Assembly (NCBI GenBank): GCA_015490195.1
Contig: WFYG01000028.1
Span: 1-62,314 of the forward strand
Source of the DNA: Thermovibrio sp.
Lineage (GTDB): Bacteria > Aquificota > Aquificia > Desulfurobacteriales > Desulfurobacteriaceae
Length of the DNA stretch: 62,314 bases
Direction: 5' to 3'
The notes below the pieces were generated by a model. It was given only the letters and a program-made list of their open reading frames with translations. It was not told the origin of the DNA and did not search any database. Positions within the stretch are counted from its first letter, which is position 1; each line of letters starts with the position of its first letter. Of the stretch, positions 26,647 through 35,365 are shown one piece after another. Both the position numbers and the translations under genes were made by a program.

Positions 26647-27327
26647 ATGAAATTTTTAATTCTCTTGCTGATGCTTTTACCGGCAACGGCTCTGGCAGGA
26701 AACAGCGTAAACCTCTCCTACAGTCAAACGTCGGGAAACAGCAATACCTCCACTCTTTCTTTCTCCTACACGCTGAAAAAGGAGTGGGAAAAGTCTTCCG
26801 TCTCCTCTCAGGGAAGTTACCTTTACAAGGAAAACTCCGGAAAGGAAAGCGCAAACAGACTTGACGTAAGCAACGCTTACGAGAGGGTGATAAACAGATG
26901 GCTATCGTTAGTCTTAAACAATTTTATTTTCTCAGACAAGTTCTCAGGGTACAACTTAAGGTTTGGAGTAGGCCCCGGTCTAAAAGTCAATATTTCAGAA
27001 AACCTTTCACTAACTACGAACGTAACCTACGTTTACAACAACTACACAGAGAGTCCCAACGAGAGCTACTACCAGGGAGAGGCTAAAGTCAACTATACCC
27101 GGCAGATTACCGATACTGTAACCTTTACACAGCTCCTCTCCTACCAGGTTTCTTTCGAGAACTCTCAGAAATACTTTTTCCACTCACAGAGTCAGGTATC
27201 GGTTCCTATCTCAGAAAAACTCTCTCTAACGGTTACCTACCAGGTTGACTATCAAAACCTTTTACCTGAGGGGGTAAACTACCATACAGACAAACTCTTC
27301 CTCACAGGAATCAGTTATAGTTTCTAA
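26647..27327 (+). CDS. Predicted outer-membrane beta-barrel protein
   Basis: The start chosen is the ATG at 26647, behind a GAGGAGAG site, which gives a clean signal peptide (MKFLILLLMLLPATALAG). The remaining 208 residues alternate polar and aromatic or aliphatic residues, with many Ser, Asn, Tyr and Thr, and the protein ends in phenylalanine (ISYSF), as is typical of outer-membrane barrels. I recognise no specific family. About ten strands seem plausible. Confidence 0.7.
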   Translation: MKFLILLLMLLPATALAGNSVNLSYSQTSGNSNTSTLSFSYTLKKEWEKSSVSSQGSYLYKENSGKESANRLDVSNAYERVINRWLSLVLNNFIFSDKFSGYNLRFGVGPGLKVNISENLSLTTNVTYVYNNYTESPNESYYQGEAKVNYTRQITDTVTFTQLLSYQVSFENSQKYFFHSQSQVSVPISEKLSLTVTYQVDYQNLLPEGVNYHTDKLFLTGISYSF

Positions 27328-27775
27328 GGTTTTAAAAGTTCTTCTTGAGACGGGGAAGAAAAGACAGGTTATACCCTACTCTGAGCTCTGCCGCGAAGTT
27401 AACAGGAGGCTGAAGAGGAAAGTTCTCCCTGAAAGGGGAAGAGCCGTCGGAAGAGCAGTATCCAGACTCCTCCATCCAATCTGCCGGGAGTTTTTCAGCA
27501 GGTTTGGGGTTCTACCCGGCTCTGTCGTAGTTTCAAAGTCGGGCGGCATGCCCTCTGAGGGCTATTTTAGATTTTTAGAGGAGCTTGGATTTAAATCTGA
27601 AACAGGCAACAGGAGAGCCCTGTGGAGGGAGCTCACTGAAAACTTTTATAGATTTTGTGAGGTAGAGTATGGGAGTAATGGGATTTCTGATTCTCTTTCT
27701 GATACTCATCCTCTTCATCTTTCCGCTGATAACGAAGAGGAACAGAGTTTCAAGGGGAACGGCAGTAGAGGTTAA
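27317..27775 (+). CDS. Protein of unknown function with LPxxxVVxxxxGxPxxGf-type core; no standard start codon
   Basis: A long open frame runs to the TGA-free end at 27775 (TAA). Codons from about 27317 look coding (VLKVLLETGKKRQVIPYSEL and on), but the first ATG is only at 27548. The part upstream has the character of a conserved domain: YSELCREVNRRL, GRAVGRAVSRLLHPICREFF, then VLPGSVVVSKSGGMPSEGYF. The latter recalls small proteins with a winged-helix-like fold seen near restriction or nuclease genes, but this is tentative. A plausible start is ATA at 27317, behind CAGGAA; it gives 152 residues and overlaps the barrel gene stop. Confidence 0.55.
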   Translation: MVSKVLKVLLETGKKRQVIPYSELCREVNRRLKRKVLPERGRAVGRAVSRLLHPICREFFSRFGVLPGSVVVSKSGGMPSEGYFRFLEELGFKSETGNRRALWRELTENFYRFCEVEYGSNGISDSLSDTHPLHLSADNEEEQSFKGNGSRG

Positions 27776-28211
27776 AGGGTTAGACGGAACAGTCCTCGTC
27801 TTTTCAGACGAAGGGATTTCTATTTTCCGCCACGGAGAGTTCCGATTCTTCAAGAGGGAAGAGATAAAGGAGCTTACAATAAAGAAAGAAGGAAACAGTT
27901 ACAGAATTGTTTTAAAGGCAGGCAGCGAAACGTTTGAAGTTCTGGTTCCTGAAACAGAGATAAGAAAGCTCTTCTCAGCTGAAGGAAAGAGAGTTAATTT
28001 TACAGTCCCGTGGCTTCCGCTGATTTTAGGAACAACCCTCCCCTTTCTTCTCTTTGAAACTGTAGAACACCTTGAAGACCATAACCGAAACGACACGTCG
28101 GAACACCATCAGGAGGATAACGACCACAGAGACTTTGACCTTGGAGTTCCGGTAAACGACTACGACTACTTTGACACAGGAGACTGGCCAGATGATGACA
28201 TTGAAGTCTAA
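27669..28211 (+). CDS. Hypothetical membrane protein with acidic tail
   Basis: This 180-residue protein begins with a hydrophobic anchor (FLILFLILILFIFPLI), has a soluble region of about 85 residues rich in short strands, a second hydrophobic stretch (WLPLILGTTLPFLLF), and a strongly acidic, histidine-containing tail (residues about 135-180). I recognise no family. The ATG at 27669 has GAGGTAGAG ahead of it, and 27678 is an alternative. It overlaps the preceding gene by 107 bases and the radical SAM gene by 20 bases. Confidence 0.6.
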   Translation: MGVMGFLILFLILILFIFPLITKRNRVSRGTAVEVKGLDGTVLVFSDEGISIFRHGEFRFFKREEIKELTIKKEGNSYRIVLKAGSETFEVLVPETEIRKLFSAEGKRVNFTVPWLPLILGTTLPFLLFETVEHLEDHNRNDTSEHHQEDNDHRDFDLGVPVNDYDYFDTGDWPDDDIEV

Positions 28212-30633
28212 GGTTATTGATAGAGCGTTCTTAAGAGAACTTAACAGGGTAAAAAAACCGGCGTCCTACCTGCCGTTAGAGCTCAACCAGGGAGCTCCCC
28301 GTTTTCACGAAAGGGAAGTTCGCTTTGTCCTCTCCTACCCCGACCTTTACGAGGTAGGGTCTGCCCACATAGGAGGGAAGATACTCTACCACGTGATAAA
28401 CAACCTTACAGACTTTGCCCTTATCCACAGGGCCTACCTGCCAAGACTCGACATGCAGGAGCTCATGAAAGAGAAGGGAATTCCCCTCTACACAATAGAG
28501 GAGCAGAAACCGATAAAGGAGTACGACCTGTGGGGGCTCTCTTTCTCATCTGAGCTTACCTATACAAACGCGCTGAAACTGTTAGAGCTGGCAGGAATGC
28601 CTCTCTACTCCGAGGAGAGGGTAGAGAGGGAGGAGCTCCCCGTTGTTTTTGCAGGAGGCCCCTGCACCTACAACCCGGTTCCGCTCTCTCCCTTTATAGA
28701 CTTCTTCTCCATAGGAGACGGAGAAGAAACCTTAGTTGAAATCGCCAGGCTCTACAGGGAGGTAAAAAGAGAGGGAGGAAAGAAGATAGACCTCCTCTCT
28801 GAAGTGAGAAAGATTGAAGGGGTGTGGGTTCCCCTTTTTGGAAAGTATCCTGTAAAGAGAGCAGTATTTGTAAAAGTTCCAGAAGGCTACTTCCCCACAT
28901 CTCCACCTGTTCCGGTTATAGAAACAGCTCAAGACAGAATAGCCGTTGAAGCCGCCAGAGGCTGTTTAAGAGGGTGTCGGTTCTGCCAGGCAGGCTACAT
29001 CTACAGACCTTACAGGGAAAGGAACGAGGAATTAATAAAGAAGCTGGTTGAAGAGAGTTTCAGAAACACAGGTTACGAAGAGGCCTCCCTCTCTTCTCTT
29101 TCAATATCAGACCACAGTAGCTTCAACAAGCTGGTTCCGGAAATTATGGAAGTATGCCACAGAGAACTGATTTCGCTTTCCCTTCCCTCTATGAGAGTGA
29201 AAGGTTTCAACCCAGACCTTGCCTCTCAGATAATGCAAGTTAAGAAAACAGGATTTACCCTTGCTCCAGAGGTTGGCTCCGATAGGTTAAGGCGGATAAT
29301 AAACAAAGATCTGACAAACGAAGACCTCTTCCTGGCAGTAGAAGGGCTCTTTAAAAGAGGCTGGAACAGGTTAAAGCTCTACTTTATGATAGGGCTTCCC
29401 TTTGAGCTTCCCGAAGACATAGACGCACTTATTGAAATGCTCTGGACAGTTCACAGAATAGGAAAAAAGTACAGGGGAAGAAAGCACCTTGCCGCTGGAA
29501 TCTCTATCTTTGTCCCTAAACCCTTTACGCCATTTCAGTGGGAATCCTTTGCAAAAGAGGAAGAAGTTGTAGAAAAAATTAACTACATAAAGAGAAAATC
29601 CCCAAAGAGCTTTAAGCTCCGGTTCCACGACTACAGACAGTCTCTGATAGAAGCTCTTTTAACAAGGGGAGACGAGAAAGTTTCAGAGGTTCTGGTAGAA
29701 GCGTACCGGGAAGGGTGCCAGCTTGACGGCTGGGACGAGTTTTTCAACTACGAGGGGTGGTTAAAGGCTTTTGAGAAAACGGGAATTGACCTTGAGAGAG
29801 CCCTGGGAAGGAGGGATTTAGAAGAGGAGCTCCCCTGGGACTTCATAAAAGGAGTGGTCAGTAAAAAGTTCCTCTTAAGGGAGCTGAAGAAGGCTGAAAG
29901 CCAGCAGTGGACTCCAGACTGCCGCATCGTAGGGTGCCACGCCTGTGGAGTCTGCACGCCCCAGCAGATAAAGGAGCTAAAAGAGTTTCCCATTCCAGAG
30001 AAGATAGAGTTTCAGGTTCCCCCAAGGCCAAAAAAGGATTTTCCCCTTAAAAGGAAAGTTGCCCTCATCTTCAGGAAAACAGGCTACGCACGGTTCCTGT
30101 CTCTCTTAGACCTGACAAGGGCCTTTACAAGAACCTTCAGGCGGTTCGGCGTTCCCCTAAGGTACTCTCAGGGTTTCAACCCTAATCCCAGAATAAACAT
30201 CGTTTTAGGCCTTCCTGTAGGAGTTGAAGGTCTGGGAGAAGTGGTTGAGGTGGAGCTCTCTAACGAAACCTTCAACTTTGATGTGTTTATAGAGGAATCT
30301 AAAGAGTTCCTCCCTGAAGGGCTTGAGTTTACAAGTTGGCTGGAACTTGGAATTAAAGAGAGAATCGTTGACAGGATAAACTCTGTTACCTACCGTATAA
30401 AGCCGTTTGCGGAGTTCACACTTGAAACCCTTAAAGGAGAAAGTGCAACAGACAGGAAGGGAAGGGAGGTAAATCTGAAAGAGGAGATACTTGACTTAAG
30501 GGAGGAAAAAGGAGAAGTTATACTAACTCTGAAAGTAAAGAATGGAAGAGTTTTAAACGTTAGCGACATACTGAACTGGATGGTTCTTAGCCTTGAAAAG
30601 GCAGAAGTTGTAAGAGAGGAGCTCCTTGGGTAA
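28192..30633 (+). CDS. Radical SAM protein with B12-binding-like N-domain and C-terminal TIGR03936/DUF2344 domain
   Basis: This 813-residue protein is a fused form known in many bacteria. Residues about 1-240 form a B12-binding-like domain (VRFVLSYPDLYEVGSAHIGG). The radical SAM cluster motif RGCLRGCRFCQAGY follows near residue 260. A DUF2344 domain (about 610-813) starts at RKVALIFRKTGYARFLSLLD. A CHACGVC motif lies between. The family is often found beside RNase G/E, as here, which suggests an RNA-related role that is not proven. The start chosen is the ATG at 28192, eight bases past AGGAGA; a frame opens at 28171. Confidence 0.85.
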   Translation: MMTLKSKVIDRAFLRELNRVKKPASYLPLELNQGAPRFHEREVRFVLSYPDLYEVGSAHIGGKILYHVINNLTDFALIHRAYLPRLDMQELMKEKGIPLYTIEEQKPIKEYDLWGLSFSSELTYTNALKLLELAGMPLYSEERVEREELPVVFAGGPCTYNPVPLSPFIDFFSIGDGEETLVEIARLYREVKREGGKKIDLLSEVRKIEGVWVPLFGKYPVKRAVFVKVPEGYFPTSPPVPVIETAQDRIAVEAARGCLRGCRFCQAGYIYRPYRERNEELIKKLVEESFRNTGYEEASLSSLSISDHSSFNKLVPEIMEVCHRELISLSLPSMRVKGFNPDLASQIMQVKKTGFTLAPEVGSDRLRRIINKDLTNEDLFLAVEGLFKRGWNRLKLYFMIGLPFELPEDIDALIEMLWTVHRIGKKYRGRKHLAAGISIFVPKPFTPFQWESFAKEEEVVEKINYIKRKSPKSFKLRFHDYRQSLIEALLTRGDEKVSEVLVEAYREGCQLDGWDEFFNYEGWLKAFEKTGIDLERALGRRDLEEELPWDFIKGVVSKKFLLRELKKAESQQWTPDCRIVGCHACGVCTPQQIKELKEFPIPEKIEFQVPPRPKKDFPLKRKVALIFRKTGYARFLSLLDLTRAFTRTFRRFGVPLRYSQGFNPNPRINIVLGLPVGVEGLGEVVEVELSNETFNFDVFIEESKEFLPEGLEFTSWLELGIKERIVDRINSVTYRIKPFAEFTLETLKGESATDRKGREVNLKEEILDLREEKGEVILTLKVKNGRVLNVSDILNWMVLSLEKAEVVREELLG

Positions 30634-32107
30634 AAAACAGATCCTCATAAACGCCCTTACAAAAGAGGTAAGAATAGCCGTTTTAGAAGAGGGAGAGCTT
30701 GTTGAGTTCTACGTTGAGAGGAAGGAAAATAGAGGAATTGTTGGAAACATATACAAGGGAAGAATCTTAAAAATAGTTCCGGCGGTTCAGGCAGCCTTTG
30801 TTGACATAGGAGAGGAGAGGAAGGCCTTCCTATACGTAAGGGACGCCGTGAACTTAGACTTTGACGAAGACGAGTTCTTAGACGACGAGCTGCCGGAGGT
30901 GGAGCTCCCCCCCATAGAGGAAGTTCTCTCAGAAGGTCAGGAGATTCTGGTTCAGGTGGCAAAGGAACCGATAGGAACAAAAGGACCCCGGGTAACAACC
31001 AACCTTACAATCCCCGGCCACTATTTAGTTCTCCTACCAACAATAAACAAAGTTGGCCTCTCAAGAAGAATTACAGACGAGGAAGAGAGAGAAAGGCTTA
31101 AAGAGATTGCAAAGAGAATAAAGCCTGAAAACTACGGAATAATCGTAAGAACAGCCGCGGAGGGATCAACAGAGGAAGAACTGACAAGAGATTTAGACTA
31201 CCTACTGAAGGTTTGGGAAGGACTATTAGAGAAGGCCGAAAAGAAACCCCCTCCCTCATGTCTCTACAGAGACCTTGAGATAGTTCCCAAAACGCTGAGA
31301 GACCTGTTAACAGACGACGTTTCAGAAGTTTTAATAGACTCACAGAGGGAGTACGAGAGAGCCGTTTCCTTTGCAAAGGCCTTCATTCCAAAACTGGTTC
31401 CAAGAATTAAGCTCTACAGGGGAGAAGTCCCTCTCTTTGAGAAATTTCAGATAGAAAAGGCAATAGAGAGAGCTCTCTCAAGGAAAGTCTACCTTCCCGG
31501 TGGCGGGTACATAGTGATAGACGAAACAGAAGCTCTCGTTTCAATAGACGTAAACAGCGGAAAGTTCAAAAAAGCAAAGAGTTTAGAAGAAACAGCCCTT
31601 GAAATAAACCTGAAAGCCGCCAAAGAAATAGCCCGCCAGTTAAGGCTTAGAGACATAGGAGGGATAATCGTAATTGACTTCATAGACATGAAAGAAGAGG
31701 AAAACAAAAAGAAACTCCTTGAGACTTTAGAAGAAGAGCTGAAAAAAGACAGGGCTAAAACAAAAGTTGTAAGTATGTCTGACCTCGGCCTTGTTGAGAT
31801 GACCAGAAAGAGGGTAAAAATGAGCCTCGGAAAAACCCTCACGACAACCTGCCCCTACTGTGAGGGGAGAGGGAGGGTAAAATCTCCTGAAACTGTTGCC
31901 TTTGAAATAGAAAGGGAGATAATTTCCAACCTTAAAAAGAGAAAAGTTAACACCGTAAGAGTTTACGCAAATCCTTTAGTTGCAAACAAACTGACAAACG
32001 AAGAGAAAGAGGTTATAGACAGAATATCAGAAACCTTCGGAATAGAGATAAAGGTAATTCCCGTTGAGAACTACCACGTTGAAAAGTTCACAGTCTCCCA
32101 CGGCTGA
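30626..32107 (+). CDS. rng: Ribonuclease G/E family endoribonuclease
   Basis: This 493-residue enzyme processes rRNA and mRNA. It has the S1 RNA-binding segment near the N-terminus (GNIYKGRILKIVPAVQAAFVD), the catalytic domain with VSIDVNSGKF and IIVIDFIDMK, and the zinc-link CPYCEGRGR. It lacks the long C-terminal scaffold of E. coli RNase E, so RNase G is the better comparison. The start is TTG at 30626, immediately after a GGAGCTCC octamer that overlaps the end of the radical SAM gene. Confidence 0.92.
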   Translation: MGKKQILINALTKEVRIAVLEEGELVEFYVERKENRGIVGNIYKGRILKIVPAVQAAFVDIGEERKAFLYVRDAVNLDFDEDEFLDDELPEVELPPIEEVLSEGQEILVQVAKEPIGTKGPRVTTNLTIPGHYLVLLPTINKVGLSRRITDEEERERLKEIAKRIKPENYGIIVRTAAEGSTEEELTRDLDYLLKVWEGLLEKAEKKPPPSCLYRDLEIVPKTLRDLLTDDVSEVLIDSQREYERAVSFAKAFIPKLVPRIKLYRGEVPLFEKFQIEKAIERALSRKVYLPGGGYIVIDETEALVSIDVNSGKFKKAKSLEETALEINLKAAKEIARQLRLRDIGGIIVIDFIDMKEEENKKKLLETLEEELKKDRAKTKVVSMSDLGLVEMTRKRVKMSLGKTLTTTCPYCEGRGRVKSPETVAFEIEREIISNLKKRKVNTVRVYANPLVANKLTNEEKEVIDRISETFGIEIKVIPVENYHVEKFTVSHG

Positions 32108-32137
32108 TATAATCGGTTCTGTTAACCGGGAGGTAGC

Positions 32138-33091
32138 ATGAAAAAGAGGTTAATTGCAGTTGTTTCTCTAATTCTACTATCTGCTTCCTGCGAGAAGATT
32201 CCCCAAACGGCTCAGGAGCAGTACAGACAGGGAATAGAGGCAGCAGTTAGAGGAGACTGGGGAAGGAGCTCCTTCCTTCTAAACAAGGCTCTTCAGGGGG
32301 AGCTACCTCCAAAAGAACAGGAAATAGCCAAAATCACCCTTGCAGACGCCTACTTCAACCAGGGAGACTTTGAAAATGCCGCCCTCAACTACGAAGAATT
32401 TTTAGAGCTCTACCCGGCCTCACCGAAGGCAAAAGACGCCCTCTTCCGCCTTGGAGTTTGCTACCTGAACCTGGTAAAAGGCCCCCAGTGGGACGTAACC
32501 TTTGCAGAGAGAGCGTATAAAATTTTTAAAAGGTTTGTAAAAGAGTATCCAAATGACCCGAGAGCAGAAAAGGCCAGAGAGTACATGAAGATAGCCCATA
32601 AGATACTGGCAGAACACGAGGTTTACATAGCCGGAACCTACGACATGCTCCGAAAGTTCACAGCCTCAATCCATCGGTACAAAGACGTAAAGAAGAAGTA
32701 CTCAGACGTTGAAGCTCCCGACAGACTCCAGTACCTCTTAGGAAGAGCTTACTACTACACACCCTTACAGTCTGAAGATGAGATAGACAGGCTAAAGAGA
32801 GCTCTCAAAAAGGAAAAGGAAAAGCTAAAATCAAAGAACCCCGACGAGAGAAGGGTTGCAAAAAACAGAATAGCCCTTATAGAGTCAGACATAAATAAGT
32901 GGAAAGAGCTAGCAAAGAAAAACAGAGAAATAGGGAAAAAAATACTTAAAGAGGTTGCTGAAAAATACCCCAACTCTCCATACGGAGAGAAAGCACGGCA
33001 GATACTTAACGGCGTAAAACACCTTGAAGTTGAACCTGTAATCAATCCGATAAAACACTCAATCTGGTGGAAAATCAAAGAAACCCTTTAG
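32138..33091 (+). CDS. bamD: Outer-membrane assembly lipoprotein, BamD-like
   Basis: The protein has a lipoprotein signal (VVSLILLSASC) with the lipidated cysteine at about residue 18, then TPR-type helical repeats (YRQGIEAAVRGDWGRSSFLL, AYFNQGDFENAALNYEEFL). This matches BamD/ComL, which inserts beta-barrels into the outer membrane. At 317 residues it is longer than E. coli BamD (245), with an extra lysine-rich C-terminal stretch. A TATAAT at 32108-32113 just upstream could be part of a promoter, but no well-spaced -35 is seen. Confidence 0.82.
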   Translation: MKKRLIAVVSLILLSASCEKIPQTAQEQYRQGIEAAVRGDWGRSSFLLNKALQGELPPKEQEIAKITLADAYFNQGDFENAALNYEEFLELYPASPKAKDALFRLGVCYLNLVKGPQWDVTFAERAYKIFKRFVKEYPNDPRAEKAREYMKIAHKILAEHEVYIAGTYDMLRKFTASIHRYKDVKKKYSDVEAPDRLQYLLGRAYYYTPLQSEDEIDRLKRALKKEKEKLKSKNPDERRVAKNRIALIESDINKWKELAKKNREIGKKILKEVAEKYPNSPYGEKARQILNGVKHLEVEPVINPIKHSIWWKIKETL

Positions 33092-33101
33092 GAGGATACA
33101 C

Positions 33102-33464
33102 TTGGAGAGCAGCGAGAAGCTGAAACTCATCTTAAAGAGCGCCCTTGACAAAAAGGCTGAAGAGCCTGTTGTATTAGACCTTAGAGGGTTAACCTCCCTT
33201 GCAGACTACTTCGTAATACTAACGGCCTCCTCTGAAACCCACGCAAGAACCATAGCAGACGAGATAAAGAAAAAGCTGAAAGAGAAAGGAGTGGTTCCTG
33301 TAAGCACAGAAGGTTACGATACAGCAAACTGGATACTCCTTGACTACGGAGATGTAATCGTTCACATATTTAAGCCTGAGGTGAGGGAACTTTATAACCT
33401 TGAGTCACTCTGGATGGACGCTCCAAGGCTTGAAGTAGAAGAGATAGTTAAAGAACCGGTTTGA
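33102..33464 (+). CDS. rsfS: Ribosomal silencing factor RsfS (Iojap family)
   Basis: RsfS binds ribosomal protein uL14 and blocks subunit joining in starved cells. The 120 residues match the family: VLDLRGLTSLADYFVI, then GYDTANWILLDYGDVIVHIF and a conserved acidic end (YNLESLWMDAP). The start is TTG at 33102 behind a GGAGG site. It overlaps rlmH by one base, a common gene pair in bacteria. Confidence 0.93.
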   Translation: MESSEKLKLILKSALDKKAEEPVVLDLRGLTSLADYFVILTASSETHARTIADEIKKKLKEKGVVPVSTEGYDTANWILLDYGDVIVHIFKPEVRELYNLESLWMDAPRLEVEEIVKEPV

Positions 33465-33877
33465 TGAAACTGAAACTCGTTACAGTAGGAAAGATACCAC
33501 CCCACTTTAAAGAGGTGCAGGACTACTACTTGAAGAGAATCAGAAACTTAGAACTTGTTGAACTGAAAAAGGGAAGAAATCCTGAAGAGGAAGGGAAAAA
33601 GATTCTCTCAAAGCTTAAAGGATTTACAGTTGTTCTTGACGAAAGGGGGAGGGAGCTCCCTTCCCGTGAGTTTGCCTCTTTAATATCAAAACACCCAAAC
33701 ATAACCTTTGTAATAGGGGGAGCAGACGGTCTCAGCGAAGAAGTAAAGAAAAAAGGGGATTTCCTCCTTTCACTTTCAAAAATGACCCTTCAACACGACG
33801 TTGCAAGAATAGTTCTACTGGAACAGATATTCAGAGCACAGGAAATTTTAAGAGGATCGCCTTACCACAGGGATTAG
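33464..33877 (+). CDS. rlmH: 23S rRNA (pseudouridine-1915-N3)-methyltransferase
   Basis: RlmH methylates pseudouridine 1915 of 23S rRNA. The protein is a small SPOUT knot methyltransferase, with LDERGRELPSREFA, VIGGADGLS and the late HDVARIVLLEQIFRAQEI segment. The ATG at 33464 overlaps the rsfS stop (TGATG); a TTG one codon earlier is possible. At 137 residues it is a little shorter than the E. coli protein. It is convergent with two tRNA genes just downstream. Confidence 0.93.
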   Translation: MKLKLVTVGKIPPHFKEVQDYYLKRIRNLELVELKKGRNPEEEGKKILSKLKGFTVVLDERGRELPSREFASLISKHPNITFVIGGADGLSEEVKKKGDFLLSLSKMTLQHDVARIVLLEQIFRAQEILRGSPYHRD

Positions 33878-33892
33878 TTGAAAGGGATAAAG

Positions 33893-33971
33893 TGGCGGGG
33901 ACGACGGGACTCGAACCCGCGACCTCCGGCGTGACAGGCCGGCGTTCTAACCAGAACTGAACTACGTCCCC
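33893..33971 (-). tRNA. tRNA-Asp (anticodon GTC)
   Basis: On the minus strand the acceptor GGGGACG pairs with CGTCCCC, the anticodon loop CTGTCAC gives GTC for aspartate, the T loop has TTCGAGT, and CCA is encoded (33895-33893). At 79 bases the D loop is slightly large. It is separated by five bases from tRNA-Val and shares its promoter. Confidence 0.94.
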
Positions 33972-33976
33972 GAAAG

Positions 33977-34052
33977 TGGTGGGCGGAACAGGGATCGAAC
34001 CTGTGACCTCCAGCTTGTAAGGCTGGCGCTCTCCCAGCTGAGCTATCCGCCC
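33977..34052 (-). tRNA. tRNA-Val (anticodon TAC)
   Basis: On the minus strand the acceptor GGGCGGA pairs with TCCGCCC, the anticodon loop CTTACAA gives TAC for valine, and the T loop is TTCGATC. The CCA end is encoded. It is the first gene of a two-tRNA transcript. Confidence 0.95.
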
Positions 34053-34067
34053 AACCTGACGCTCCAA

Positions 34068-34096
34068 AATATAGGAATCAGTAAAGAGATTGTCAA
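34068..34096 (-). promoter_or_regulatory. Predicted promoter for tRNA-Val/tRNA-Asp
   Basis: On the minus strand a perfect TTGACA (34096-34091) is followed after 17 bases by TATATT (34073-34068), 15 bases upstream of tRNA-Val. The same architecture occurs in front of tRNA-Asn at the end of the window. Confidence 0.75.
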
Positions 34097-34120
34097 CAGG
34101 AAAGAGAGAAAAAATTCCCC

Positions 34121-34149
34121 TTGACAAACAAAATAGGTGAATGTAAATA
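34121..34149 (+). promoter_or_regulatory. Predicted promoter for the rplY operon
   Basis: A perfect TTGACA (34121-34126) and TAAATA (34144-34149) are separated by 17 bases. They are about 38 bases upstream of the rplY start and divergent from the tRNA promoter. Confidence 0.65.
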
Positions 34150-34187
34150 TTGGCTTGCTTTCCCGCAAAAAACTTCAGGAGGTAAGG

Positions 34188-34790
34188 ATGAAGGTAGTAG
34201 AAGTAGAGGCTACCAGAAGGGAAAAGACTGGTAAGCAGGTAGCCAAAAAACTGCGCAGGGAAGGCCTTCTACCTGCCGTTATCTACGGAGGTGGAAGACC
34301 AGAGGCGACACACATCGCCATTCCTGCAAAAGCGGTAAAGAGGCTCAAACACCACCACGGTCTCATCAAGCTGAAGCTCGGCGACGAAGAGAGGATGTGC
34401 ATCCTCAAAGACATCCAGTACAACTGGCTGGGAGACGTTCCCATCCACGTTGACTTCCACGAGGTAACCTTCGGAGAGACCATTGAGGTTACCGTTGAGC
34501 TTGAGTTTGAAGGAACTCCTGTAGGCGTTACAGAGGAGGGTGGCGTTCTTGAGATTCTCAAGAGGGAAATAACAATTGAAACCCTTCCGAGAGAGATTCC
34601 CGAGAAGATTGTCGTTGACATCTCTAACCTCCACGTTGGAGACGCCCTCCACGTTGGAGACATTCCTCTCCCTGAAGGTGCAAAGCTTGTTGACAGCCCT
34701 GAAGAGACAGTTGTAGTTGTTGCCGAACCTGCTGAAGGAGCAGGAGAGGAAGAAGCAGCTGAAGAAGAGGCAACAGAGGGAGAGGAGTAA
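34188..34790 (+). CDS. rplY: 50S ribosomal protein L25 (CTC form)
   Basis: This is the two-domain CTC form of bL25, which binds 5S rRNA. Residues 1-90 are the L25 domain (TRREKTGKQVAKKLRREGLLPAVIYG); the rest is the beta domain, ending in a very acidic tail (EEEAAEEEATEGEE). The start chosen is the ATG at 34188 behind AGGAGGTAAGG; the frame opens upstream at 34137, inside the promoter. The protein is 200 residues, a usual length. pth follows without a gap, the usual neighbour. Confidence 0.93.
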   Translation: MKVVEVEATRREKTGKQVAKKLRREGLLPAVIYGGGRPEATHIAIPAKAVKRLKHHHGLIKLKLGDEERMCILKDIQYNWLGDVPIHVDFHEVTFGETIEVTVELEFEGTPVGVTEEGGVLEILKREITIETLPREIPEKIVVDISNLHVGDALHVGDIPLPEGAKLVDSPEETVVVVAEPAEGAGEEEAAEEEATEGEE

Positions 34791-35354
34791 TTGATTAAAC
34801 TGGTCGTAGGCCTGGGAAACCCCGGAAAGGAGTACGAGAAAACTCGCCACAACGTTGGCTGGTGGGTTTTAGACGAGTTAGCTCAGAGGCTCGGCTTCTC
34901 GTTTAACAGAGAGAAGTATAAGGGAGCCTACGGGGAAGCAAGGGTCAACGGCCAAAAAGTTATCTTTCTTAAGCCTCTAACCTACATGAACAGGAGCGGA
35001 GAGAGCGTTTCTCAGTTTGTCCGCTTCTTTAAGCTGAAGCCCTCTGAGGTTCTCCTTATCTACGACGATTTAGACCTCCCTTTAGGAAAGGTGAGGTTTA
35101 GGGAAAAGGGGAGCTCCGGCGGCCACCGGGGAGTTCAGTCGGTAATAGACTCCCTCGGAACAAAAGAGATTCCAAGGGTAAAGGTAGGAATCGGCAGGCC
35201 GGCAACGAAAGAGGAGGTTGTTGACTACGTACTCTCTCCTTTCAGTGAAGAGGAGCTCCCAGCAGTTGAAGAAGCTGTTAAGAGGGCAGCAGACTGCGTT
35301 GAAACTCTTCTAAAAGAAGGAGTTTCACAGAAAACCTTAAGTAAATGCAGCTAA
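34791..35354 (+). CDS. pth: Peptidyl-tRNA hydrolase
   Basis: Pth recycles tRNA from dropped-off peptidyl-tRNA. The 187 residues show LVVGLGNPGKEYEKTRHNVGW with the catalytic histidine, PLTYMNRSGESV and the DDLDLPLGK(V/I)R box, followed by GSSGGHRGVQS. The start is TTG directly after the rplY stop. Its 3' end is close to the rpsF ribosome site. Confidence 0.95.
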   Translation: MIKLVVGLGNPGKEYEKTRHNVGWWVLDELAQRLGFSFNREKYKGAYGEARVNGQKVIFLKPLTYMNRSGESVSQFVRFFKLKPSEVLLIYDDLDLPLGKVRFREKGSSGGHRGVQSVIDSLGTKEIPRVKVGIGRPATKEEVVDYVLSPFSEEELPAVEEAVKRAADCVETLLKEGVSQKTLSKCS

Positions 35355-35365
35355 CGGAGGTAGAA

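Noticed and set aside
33893-34052. tRNA pair as an integration site for a mobile element
   Set aside because: No integrase, repeat of the tRNA 3' end or foreign block lies beside it; both flanks are housekeeping genes.
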